Of a DNA stretch of 64,000 nucleotides, positions 53,230-64,000 are shown one piece after another. The stretch spans positions 4,606,475-4,670,474 of the forward strand of contig OX155972.1 in NCBI GenBank assembly GCA_944548615.1, read 5' to 3'. The DNA comes from Micropterix aruncella (lineage: Eukaryota; Arthropoda; Insecta; Lepidoptera; Micropterigidae). The stretch's first letter is position 1. Each line of letters begins with the position of its first letter. The notes under the pieces were generated by a model, which saw nothing but the letters and a program-made list of their open reading frames with translations, was not told the DNA's origin and made no database searches. Made by a program: the position numbers and the translations under genes.

Positions 53230-54817
53230 TATAATCAATGCTATTACATTATAAGCACACCATCTCTTATCTAATTGTAAATCTAAGTAAGTAATATTAT
53301 AAAGTGTGTACTCTATCAATATTGTTGTCATTCAATCTTGAGCATGTTATTATGAGTACTGTAAACAAAGTCCTTTTCTTGTATAGCAGAGAACAGGTTG
53401 ATTATGCATTGTAGGGCCGATTCTTGAAAGCACTCAAAAAAAAATTATTGTGTTCAATATTTTGCTCACTTTGTAGCGCTTGAATTTGAATAGCCTTATT
53501 CTTGAGTAGATGCCAAAACCTAGTGTCCCAGATTTGGAATAAAAAAAACAATAAACGTTAAAACTGATCGGAAAAAAATCCCCCTTTTTTCTGTTTATTT
53601 TTCATCATTTCTTTCGTTATTTAGCATAAATAAAATGTAATACAATTATAATTCAAAAATATAATATCACTTTAGAATAGTTTAGAATATTCTCTATCCG
53701 AATTGAATCAACTTATATTAACAATTGTACCGTTCCAAGGTCAAAATAAGAAATATTAGGGAGAAATGTATCTAAATAAATTTTAGATAATGTAAAATTT
53801 AAAAAAAATATTTTTTGAATGTAATGAGCGCAAAAGTAACTTATAATTTGAATCTAGGCTGCTCAGGACCACACTAGATGTCTAGTGCAATCAGAAGGCG
53901 AACAAAAGCCAATATTGCATGCTAAATATTTTGAGAATCGGTCCACATTTTCTTAGATTCAAAAATATATTCGAAAAGGTGGCGAACCGAATAGCCTCTC
54001 AAATAGGTTTCTCTTGTGATTCCTGCGGGCCTATTCTGTAAAAATCTTGCATGGTAATTTGTCTATGGCTCGTGTAAATCAAATGGAACATATACAAATA
54101 CCATAGGCATGCTAAATTTTTCAAGAATCACCCCTCTGGTCTATTTTGCTAAGTCCAATCTATTTTTTGACTTAATTATTTAAAAAAAAGAAACTATAAA
54201 ACATTACGAATTTTGATTAAAAATTTGCATTTTTAATTAGAAGCAGAATGGAAAGTGCTGAAAGTTTTTGGCATCTGTAAAATTAAGTTTTATGTGACAT
54301 GTTCTATTTTGTTTGCCACATTGTGTTTACTATCGGACTGACGATATTATAAATGTATACGAATGTTTCATGTTATTAATTTTGTATAAATTAAGACTTA
54401 ATTTTGAGAAGTTTTAAGCAACCTGCTTGTCTTCTGTAATCTGTATAATTATTAAATGGTCGTTAGAATATTGAGGAATCGTGTTTTTTTATTTATACGA
54501 TTTTAAAATTATAACTGAAATATGGTTATTTTGATAAACGGCTGTATATCTTCTATGATAAATATTTATTATCGATCTGTATACTATTTTTAAGAGGCGA
54601 CTCCAAAACAAGAGGATCCCTGAGAGAAATCCCCATGAAGACTGAAGAGGAGTGGAATTTATATCCAACCACGGAAGCATTTACTTATGGAATCACTGGA
54701 AAAATACATGGTTTGGAAGCAACAATCTGTGATACTCGGCTGTGATAATATTTCGAGGATATTGGCGGTGTCATTCAATTGAATAAACTGTTTTTTTATT
54801 ACAAATGTGTTTGTTTT
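53230..54817. other. Unassigned AT-rich sequence
   Basis: Strongly AT-rich with no supported gene. Similar phrases about 600 bp apart (ending CTAAATATTTTGAGAATCGG near 53920) hint at an old repeat. Confidence 0.35.
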
Positions 54818-55118
54818 TATCATACTAATATCAAGTAATATTAGTTTTCGAAATCCCTAAAAAAAAACATGTTATTTCACCATTATTATTATTATTATTT
54901 ACTCTGGATAGGCATTTTATATTATACTAATATCAAATAATATTAGTTTTCGAAAGCCCTGAAAAAAACATGTGATTTCACCCTTATTATATTTTTATTT
55001 ACTCTAGATAGGCATTTTATATTATACTAATATCAAGTAATATTAGTTTTCGAAGGCCCTGAAAAAAAAACATGTTTCACCATTATTATTTACTCTGGAT
55101 AGGCATTTTATATTATAT
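54818..55118. repeat. Tandem repeat, three units of about 101 bp
   Basis: Each unit has ACTAATATCAAGTAATATTA, then GTTTTCGAA(A/G)(T/G)CCCT, an A-run, CATGT, TTTCACC, and TTACTCTGGATAGGCATTTT. Units start near 54824, 54925 and 55026. The array ends at an R2-type LINE copy. Confidence 0.85.
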
Positions 55119-55126
55119 CTAGATGG

Positions 55127-55640
55127 CCTTTATTGTAGAACAGTTAATTCTACAATAAAGGCCATCTGAGATAGAGAGTAAAAAGTTATATTTGGACGGA
55201 GGGCTGTGCATCCGAGACTCAGTGCATCCGCACTGAGGAAGGTTTTGCAGTGAGATGTTTTTTGCCTTTAGAGCCATCCCGCGAAAACTGTATGAAGGGT
55301 TTGGATGGCACTGTCAGACCCTTGTTGGCGCGAGCCACTGAGAGGCTAATTACCTCGCAAATAACAGCAAGGACTGATCTAAGGCCACCTTGCAGGCAGC
55401 TAGAATATATATAACTGTGCAAGGGGTATTGCTACAAAGGGGACATGACCTATCCTCGACATAGCTCCAATGAGGGTCGTTACTGGAGTCCAGGAGTGTA
55501 TGCTGAAAGGCATTTAAATAAAATGTCAGCATCTCTGGTGTCCAATTATACAATATACCTCCCAGTGTATTAGGGGAGGAATGCACCTCCAATACACTGG
55601 GACTGAAAAGTCTTCAATTATTGTCCAATTATTCTGGTAT
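55127..55640 (-). mobile_element. R2-type (RLE) LINE, internal fragment, copy 5
   Basis: The minus strand carries the zinc-knuckle region (DRSCPLCSNTPCTVIYILAA, where His and the last Cys of the knuckle are lost), VICEVISLSVARANKGLTV, and part of the RLE start, with frameshifts. The 3' UTR is missing. Confidence 0.8.
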
Positions 55641-55644
55641 TGAA

Positions 55645-57110
55645 GGCCAATGAAGCTATTTTATATAAACTTAACATTTATAATTTTGCTACTTTTTATA
55701 CTTATTTTTCATTTGTATGATTTGTGCTGGTGTCGACCAAATAATCATATTTGCCAGTAGATATTGCTATTAGGCAATAGCACGGCAATAGGCCCACCTA
55801 TTTGATACTTTGGTCATTGATCATTGATTATATAGGGCAGGGCTGTCCAACATGGGCCCGCACTTTTTGCGGCCCGCAGAGCATTTTGAAAAGATGCAGG
55901 ATTTTGAGGAAGTTTCAAATTTACCTCACATAAAATACATTGACACAATTGCATAAGAACCCGAAAATCAATTTAGGAACTTGCTTGAGCGTAGCACGCG
56001 CTTTATTTCATTTTGAAATTCCCTCCAAAATTATTTTTCTGTAATGGCAAACTTTTATACTTCTGTGTAGGGGTAATACCCACGTCTGTTCTTTTATCGA
56101 TGTTTTAGGTTATGTAACTGCATGTGAAACTAACTTAGATGCCCTCCGAAAACGACTTGGCAGAAAAGCACCGACTATCGGTGATTGCCAGAAAGCAAGA
56201 AGAAGAAGAAGAAGATGTTTTAGGTGTCAAGCACATGAAAAGGAAATATCGGATTTATTACGATATAATATCGAGGCTCTTGATGCTCAGTCATGACGAT
56301 TTTGCAGCAATCAAAGCAACTTCTGACCTGTCAATCGGCCGCCGATATCGATAAATAAACGTAATAATAAATAAACGTAAGTAAAATAGCTTAGGTATAA
56401 CTTAGGTCTCTTCTCCACACGACTAGAGCTGTCGACTACAACGGACGAACCCGTCACCTCAGGAAGTTTTGATGATATTGATCGTTCTGTCTACGGTGAG
56501 GTGAACGCAGAGGACAAAACAGTCCGCCACATGCCCGTAAGAAGCCAACGCCTTACCGCGAAATAGCCAGGTAATTCACCCAGCAGGTCGATACTCGCGC
56601 CCTTACTACCAGTTGCAACCAGATTACTACGGGTTCGCGGTCACTTGCACGGTCCTCTCCCTTACGTAGCGGTGAAAAGATGTCTACCAAATCTATCGTG
56701 GACCACGGCATCTTTTGCTCGGCTGTTCATCCGGTATCGGATAGCCGATTGGTCGTTTCAAGAGCAACCGCCGTAAGGCGGACAACTAACCCCGCTCTAT
56801 ACGAGACACTACTGTTTCCAGTACTGTCCAGGAGCGCCAGAAGATTGACTCCTGGAGGAAACTGGCCCTCGGGCCAGAGTCCTACCCGGGCTCCCACTTC
56901 ATAAGTGGAGGCCACCGGATAGGTGTTGACCCGTGAGTGTGACCGACCCTGAACTAATGATTTTCGTGGTCAACTCCAACAGGGCCAATTAGCTCCCTCT
57001 TCTCCACGCGGGTTTTTCGCCGTGAAAATCCATGTTGATTTCGCTGTGTCTAGGCGCGGTTGTCAGTGGGGTTTGTATCACTGTGAAAGCTTGTCCACTG
57101 ACACTGAGGA
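55645..57110. other. Unassigned sequence with one hAT-like end
   Basis: GCAGGGCTGTCCAACATGGG followed by TTTTTGCGGCCCGCAGAGC (about 55846-55883) matches the common hAT-type CAGGGCTGTCCAAC terminus; the other end was not found. 56400-57000 is a GC-richer stretch with restriction-palindrome-rich text (GGCCCTCGGGCCAGAGTCCT) that looks like transposon 3' sequence but was not identified. The 71-codon frame at 56139 is unrecognised. Confidence 0.4.
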
Positions 57111-57172
57111 AACGCGGTACTGCGCCGCCGTACGCGGTACTGCGCCGCCGTACGCGGTACTGCGCCGCCGCA
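57111..57172. repeat. 18-bp tandem repeat, three units
   Basis: ACGCGGTACTGCGCCGCC is present three times in a row. The frames reading through it on both strands are repeat translation. Confidence 0.85.
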
Positions 57173-57771
57173 TGCACCGTGTTTACCCATTTGGCGAGCC
57201 GTGTTTACTTACGGCGAAATATGTATCAGTGTTGTATGGCAGCTTATGGGAGTTTCATGGCGGACAATTATTTCGACCTTGATGTCGTTTACAAAATGGA
57301 GTGCGGTTAACGCGTCTCCTGTATATTTAACAAAGGCAATCGTCCCCTTTCTGCATGTAGCCATTCAAATATAAAGTACAAGCACGTGCGGCTTTCGAAA
57401 GTGTTCTTTTTCAACTTAGAGCCACATTAGTTTGGAAGCCTACCTAGTCTTTCGCGTGAAAACGTCTATTCGCTCATTACAATGATATACGGTCGACCTT
57501 TATGGTGGTCACATAATCAGATTTGAATACCTACGAGAATATAATAATAATAATGTATGCCCAATGGTTGAGCCTACAACGGATAGATAATGTTAAGTAT
57601 GTGTTTATCGCTCAGGGAGTGGTTTGCCTATGACATCACCGCGCGAGTTATACGCAAGCGCGTGATAGTCATGAATTAGCTTTATATAGAAATTTAAGTT
57701 AGTGTAGCGAGGAAACACTTTGAGCTATGATGGTTATTCTGGTGTCATTGTAAAACCTAAAGAGAAATATA
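57173..57771. other. Unassigned intergenic sequence
   Basis: No gene or bounded element is visible. Confidence 0.4.
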
Positions 57772-58525
57772 GTGGGTGGCCATCACATTAGGACCGCCAC
57801 ACGATTTCAGTAAGTACTAATTGGCCTATATCTATTGACCGCGATTTCCGCATCTTAAATTCCATGGCTTCGAAGGGGGAGTGAATGGGTGCTAAGAGGG
57901 CAAGACAGCTGTAATAAACCTGTGGCAAGAGAGCTGTCCTAAACCTGTGGCAAGACAGCTGTCCTAAACCTACCACAGCCGGTCGTTAGTCCGGAATCCA
58001 TCGCTCCGAAGTGTAATAGTAGTATTATAATAGGCCCGACTCCGGTCGGTAAATTCCATGGCAGCTCCGTTTGTATTTTATTTTATTCGGTTGTCCACAT
58101 TATTTATTTTGATTATTAAAAAGAAACAGTTTTAGTTTATTTAACAGTCGATATTATATCCGATAAATGGCGTGAGCCACGGTTATTTTTGAACTAAATG
58201 TTTCTTATTTTTTTTTGTATTTGGTAATTTTGATGTTTTTCAGTCATTTTCATCTATAGTTTATTGTTTGACTACTCAAATTGTTTTTTAATATTTTCAA
58301 ATTAAAAAATAAAATAAAAAAAATATATTTTTTAAACATTTTCTTGATAATTTCGCGCTAATTTAATGTGAAATTATATTATATTTTACTTTTTATATTT
58401 TAAATATTTAATAAAATTAATAATGTGCACATCAAAAAGTATTGCGATTTAGAGGCTTAGAAACATGAAAAAAATCCAATTAGTAATGAAATAGCCTGAT
58501 AGTCATAATGTGATGGCTCCCACTG
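57772..58525. mobile_element. Tc1/mariner-type shell with a LINE insertion
   Basis: The left end GTGGGTGGCCATCACATTAG and the right end, inverted, CAGTGGGAGCCATCACATTA form terminal repeats. TA lies outside each (57770-57771 and 58526-58527), fitting Tc1/mariner. No transposase remains. An R2-type LINE tail is inserted inside. Confidence 0.7.
57852..58085 (+). mobile_element. R2-type (RLE) LINE, 3' tip, copy 6, with local triplication
   Basis: It starts in the last coding codons (ATGGCTTCGAAGGGGGAGTG region) and runs through the 3' UTR to the GACTCCGGTCGGTAAATTCC tail. The segment GTGGCAAGACAGCTGTCCTA plus AACCT occurs three times in tandem (57893-57970), once in other copies. Confidence 0.85.
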
Positions 58526-59166
58526 TAGTCGTTACAATATGATAAAAAAATGATACTAAGTTGAAGATTACCAAATAGATAAAGACGCCGTCGCATATGA
58601 CTTGTAAATATGCTGAAATTATAGAAATGGAAAGATCGCATTCAAGAGATTGATAATTGAATTTTATCACGACCTTTACACGAAAAATATACAGCGCGGA
58701 CCCGAACTGCGCCTACTTTTTTCAAAAAACAACTGTCGTACCTACTGACCCTAAAAAATGTATTTTAGAAAATGATATCGAAAAATACTCAAAAAATAGG
58801 TAGAAATTATAAAAATGCCAACTGTATACTGCAATACTGCTTCGAAATCATTAGTTTTTGTTTGCAAATCAGAACATTATTTTTATAAAAGTATCGATTC
58901 TTTGAAGCTCTTCCCTATCTAATCAGCAGCTGCAGCGGTGTGACCACATGTAGTATTTTTGCGACTACTGTGTTTTTTTTTTCCCAAAATTTGGCCGGTG
59001 GTAGTTCTTTTAACTTAGTATTTTTGTTGGTATTTTTCCATACTGAAGAAAACTACATATATTTTTTAATGTATTTTTTTTGTATGATAAGAAAATGCAA
59101 TAGACGATAAAAGTTTAAAATATGGTAACACTACATAGAAAAATATTAAAACAGTTTGTTAACGAT
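58526..59166. other. Unassigned AT-rich intergenic sequence
   Basis: No gene or bounded element is visible. Confidence 0.4.
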
Positions 59167-59174
59167 AGCACAGT

Positions 59175-60161
59175 CAGTGGTCTCGAAGCTACCGATTTTT
59201 CGGTATTTCTACCGATATGGCGCCTGTCCTACCGAAATACCGAAATGGAACGATTTTTCCACGATTTTTATCGAAACAAGCAAGCAAATAACTGCATGGT
59301 TTCCATTGAACAATAATTCAATAAAAGATTTAGACGTAATTGAACTGACAAATATTAGTGGCAAAACTGCTTCGATTATTCCTCTCAATATTGTTCAAAA
59401 CAATGATTTCCAGCAAATTGATACAGAATCGCGTGTTTTGAGAAATTGTGATCAAATAATAACATTTCCTGATTAAATAGAAATCTTTTGGGATAATATC
59501 AGTTTTTCTGAAGTATGGCGATGACACTCAAATGTTAGCGATGATACTTTGTTGTCTTCTTTCATCTTTACTATTTTACCACTGACCAGTTCATCCAACA
59601 ATGTTGAGCGCATATTCTCGCATATTAATCTCATAAAAACAAAAGAGCAAAATAGGTTGTCTACTGAGTCAATCATTTGTCTGTTACATACAAAAGTCTA
59701 TTTAATGACGCTAATTGTTACGACTTCGAAATTAGTTTAAAAATGACTGCTGCTATGGCTAAAAAATATTAGTAGGTACTATTCTACAGATTGTAAAAAA
59801 AATATAGCTGTTGATTTAATTGGTTGTACTAATAATTAGTAGGTTGTTGTTAATTCGTTTTCATTATGATTTGCTGCTGTAAATTTTTATGACGCATGTG
59901 GCATGCTTCATAAAAATGCAGCATGTTGGGCATGCAGCATGCCCAACTAACTGTTATTAGTTTTAATAATATTTAATAATTCCTGATGTTTTTAAAGAAG
60001 AATCCTGATATTTATTATTAATTCCTGTTGTCTAATAATGTTTAATAAAAAGATTTGATTAAATGTTGTTTTTTTTCATATGTATACCGATTTTTGGTCC
60101 AAATATACCGATTTTACATGGCAACTCTACCGATTTTTCATTTTGACGTTCGAGACCACTG
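59175..60161 (+). mobile_element. hAT transposon relic, 987 bp, internally deleted
   Basis: The ends are CAGTGGTCTCGAA and its inverse TTCGAGACCACTG, with subterminal CTACCGATTTTTC repeats. Flanks AGCACAGT (59167-59174) and ACCACAGT (60162-60169) are an 8-bp target duplication with one mismatch. On the plus strand the transposase C-terminus is recognisable (LPLTSSSNNVERIFSHINLI then KTKEQNRLSTESI, the hAT dimerisation region), preceded by a broken frame (59156-59476). The catalytic core is absent. Confidence 0.85.
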
Positions 60162-60164
60162 ACC

Positions 60165-60452
60165 ACAGTATACCGAGAGAACAGTAGACGCACTCTCGTG
60201 CGGCAGGGCACAGTGTGGACAGGGTATTGCAGGTATACTGTGCTAGGGAAGTGAGCAGATGGGTACGTCACGACGAACGCCTTTGGTTAGCGTTACGCGC
60301 GTGCGAAGGTTGACACATTTCTCAAACGTTTGAACATCTGCGTTGGCGGAATAGCAAACATGTGGCGGCCGTATGCGAGCCCATGGACTCGTGACGTAGC
60401 TAGCTTCGTTTTCAGTTTTGTTCTAAGAGACGCTACTGTCTGGTATACTGTG
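60165..60452. mobile_element. AGTATACC-family MITE, copy 3
   Basis: CACAGTATACCGAGAGAACA on the left and, inverted, CACAGTATACCAGACAGTAG on the right. The interior matches the inverse of copies 1 and 2 (for example CAAACGTTTGAACATCTGCG). The neighbouring hAT element has inserted into its left terminus. Confidence 0.8.
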
Positions 60453-61352
60453 AAAATAAGGTGGTTGTAACTGTTCTTCTAACAAAAAAATACATTAAAA
60501 AACAACTCTTCAGGTAGGTAATTTACAAAGGTTTCATATAAAATGAAGAATATATTACAATTAAGTAATAAAATACTCCTAATAATGAAACCCATGATTA
60601 AACTTAATAAGTATCATTTATTTATTAAGCAAAATGCTGATTGGCTTATTTAGGACACCATGTCAGTTATTTGCATACAACGTTATGCACGTTACTACGG
60701 AATTATTTCTTTATGTTATACCATACCCTCTAAACGTCGCAGGGGTTTAACCAGGAGTGGCAACTTTTCCATTTATTGTATGCCCTCTTTTCTTTTTTCA
60801 GTAAATATTTCATATTTAATAATATAAATCAAGAAACATAGACTGTCAGCGCTTTTTTATTTTTTATGTGTCATTTTGTTTATTTATATGTACATATAGA
60901 TGGCGACCGCGACCTAGCAACAGGCAACGCGGTTTTAAAACACCGATTGGCCGTTGCACCATGTTCTGATTTCGTTAAGTTTTGACAACAAATATATGTA
61001 TATAAACAAAGAGGCAATAATAGTTATTGCAAAATTGAACGATATTTTTATTGCAATATAAACAAATATAGTTATTGCAAAATAAACAAAATTATATTGT
61101 ATATTAAAATTGGTATTATTTTTGTCCATTTCCAAAGTGGTATATTTAAATTTGTCTCTGGTATTTTTTCGTTTTAAAAACTGGCCACGCTTATCTGCAG
61201 CCTCTCTCCCTCTCCCTCCTATTCCAGCCAGAGTACGCAGAATGAATACTCTCTTCTCCCTCTTTTCAATTTTGTTGACCTAGCCGGTTGTTCGGAGGGA
61301 GAAACATTTAATTTCCTTGAAAATCGCCCTCCATCGTGTTTATACCCCTAAA
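60453..61352. other. Intergenic sequence upstream of the COA7-like gene
   Basis: AT-rich to about 61180, then more mixed with pyrimidine-rich CTCTCTCCCTCTCCCTCC at about 61202. It may include promoter sequence of the gene starting at 61727, but no TATA box or initiator can be named with confidence. Confidence 0.35.
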
Positions 61353-61373
61353 ATGAGCATTTGCGAATTTAAG
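61353..61373 (+). other. Possible mini first exon (MSICEFK then donor)
   Basis: ATGAGCATTTGCGAATTTAAG is followed at once by the strong donor GTACGT. It could be an upstream first exon of an alternative transcript, or chance. Confidence 0.2.
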
Positions 61374-61726
61374 GTACGTGTACTCATCGTTTTGATACAG
61401 GAATAATGGACATTTAATTCATTTTTAATTTCTTTTCTAAAGAATAGTTTTTAAGAGTTACGCGCGGCTTTTTGTCACATGATGACATGTGTCAACTGTC
61501 AGTCAGTCAGTGGAGTGACATAACCTCTAAATCGCTTTTTCGGCCGGCTTCAAGAAAAATAGTTTTCCGAGTATATTTTTAAAGAAACTCCATATGTTTA
61601 TCGCGAAAGTAACAGAAAATGTTCGAATTTGATTAATTCTCCGCGATTTTTCGACGGTTTCGAAGGATTTTTGCGTTTTTCGGCGCCGAAGTATTATGCA
61701 ATCAGTTGTGAAGTGTGTAACTGAAA

Positions 61727-61811
61727 ATGGCTTTCAATTTTAAAGATCCCGAAGAGGTGAAGCAGTATTTGCATAATTTGAATATAGAATATCATTTCGG
61801 ATGTTATAAAG
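61727..61811 (+). CDS. COA7: COA7-like cytochrome c oxidase assembly factor, first coding exon
   Basis: ATG at 61727 (context AAAATGG) opens a 28-codon exon ending at the consensus donor GTAAGA (61812) with one base of the next codon. It reads MAFNFKDPEEVKQYLHNLNI then EYHFGCYK. The FxxxEEVKxxLxNxxxExxxxCY pattern matches the start of COA7, a Sel1-repeat protein of the mitochondrial intermembrane space needed for complex IV assembly; the Cys would be the first of its repeat-linked cysteines. The rest of the gene lies right of the window. The assignment rests on a short stretch recalled from memory, so it needs a search, but position, start context and donor all fit a real first exon. Confidence 0.7.
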
Positions 61812-61859
61812 GTAAGAGGATATTAAATCAGTAACTTTTATTGGGCAGCCTGGCGCGGT

Positions 61860-63060
<1,201 letters not shown>

Positions 63061-63091
63061 ACCTACCCCTATCATGCAGTGCAGGAGAATC

Positions 63092-64000
63092 CCAGGAGTC
63101 TGGGGTATGGCAGTACAATCATGAGCGATGTGGACTTGAAGAAGTCTCTCTTGCGGGGAGATTACGACAGCAATAGTATGGCTCACGCTAGTATGGTAAA
63201 CGCTATTGGCCTTCAATACCAGAATGATTGACAACAATTGGAGATTTTTGCATTCCTCCTCCAATTCACTGGAAAGTAATGTTGTATGACTGGACTCCAG
63301 AGATGCTGAAATTTTATTTAAATGCCTTTCAGCATACACTTCTAGACCCCAGTAACCTCGCTCGTCGGGGCTATGCCGAGGATAATTCATGTCCCTATTG
63401 TAGCAACACCCCTTGCACAGCTAGACATATTCTAGCTGGCTGCAAGGTGGCCTTGGATCAAGGACACTTACCACCACAACAAAGTCCTTGCTGTTATTCG
63501 CGAGGTAACTAGCCTGTTCTACAGTATCCTCCCAACCCCCAATACAGTTTATGCGGGATGGCTCTAAAGGCAAAAAAACATTTCACTTCTAAACCTTTCT
63601 CAATAATCAAGAAAGCTTCAGATTGGATTCTGGAGGTCGATTCGGTCTCTAAGCAGCATAAATTCCCTGAAAGTCTCGGATGCACAGCGCTGCGTCCAGA
63701 TATAACTCTTTACTCTCTATCTCGGAAGATGGCCTTTACTGTAGAATTAACTGTTCCGTGGGAATCAAATATCTTAAAAGACCACGAGTACAAATTACAT
63801 AAATACCATGATCTCGTAAATGCCGTCACCCGAAACGGCTTCACTGTTCACCTTCACGCGGTGGAAGTTGGCACTCAAGGCCTGCCAGCTAAATCTTTGT
63901 TTCACATTTTTAAAGATCTTGGTCTCTCCAGGAACTCAATCAACTCCTTTCTAGAAAAAATATCTAAAACCGCGATTTCCGCATCTCAAATTCTATGGCT
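63092..64000 (+). mobile_element. R2-type (RLE) LINE, copy 7, cut by the window end
   Basis: It begins at the LGYGSTIMSDVDLKKSLL segment and includes the knuckle region CPYCSNTPCTARHILAGC, intact in Cys/His spacing. It continues through the RLE to the ASQILW region at the window edge. A stop at 63229 and frameshifts near 63460 and 63515 make it dead. It has an insertion of five codons after AHA relative to copy 3. Confidence 0.85.

Overview
This window comes from a eukaryote, most likely an insect. It has large AT-rich introns, spliceosomal GT/AG exon boundaries, and many arthropod-type transposons (Gypsy, Jockey-like LINEs, R2-type LINEs, hAT, piggyBac-type MITEs, mariner, Helitron, tRNA-like SINEs). 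There is no bacterial gene organisation. The order cannot be settled from sequence alone.

Two host genes are recognisable, both on the + strand. The main one is an RBM33-like RNA-binding protein gene. At least nine well-phased exons plus two less certain ones are spread from 8790 to 45129; the 5' end lies left of the window. The exons carry a NPHFKG motif, a charged helical region, an Arg/Glu/Asp dipeptide tract, two very GC-rich exons (one with a 27-bp coding minisatellite) and a C-terminal RRM-like domain that ends at a stop followed by AATAAA. The second gene begins at 61727: the first coding exon of a COA7-like cytochrome c oxidase assembly factor, whose remaining exons lie to the right.

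Almost everything else is mobile DNA, often nested. From 1 to 8.8 kb there are R2-type LINE tails (one split by a PIF/Harbinger-like MITE), a 745-bp unclassified TIR element, a 118-bp tandem repeat and a piggyBac-type MITE. From 9.1 to 16.3 kb a Helitron sits inside another TIR element. A tandem repeat array follows, interrupted by a piggyBac-type MITE, a 3.2-kb palindromic element and a truncated Jockey-like LINE flanked by a target-site duplication. From 17 to 24 kb there are a mariner relic and two long R2-type LINE copies. A young 8.6-kb Gypsy element (24185-32763) is inserted into the coding sequence of an old Jockey-like LINE; its two 1146-bp LTRs are nearly identical. From 44 to 64 kb there are hAT relics, MITEs, SINEs, a Tc1-like shell with a LINE tail inside it, and diverged repeats in COA7 intron 1.

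The best candidate for something undescribed is the palindromic element at 11136-14350. It has 1063-bp, nearly identical inverted arms around a partial gene for a PIN/FEN-XPG-like nuclease with a C-terminal cysteine cluster. The gene is cut exactly at the arm boundary.
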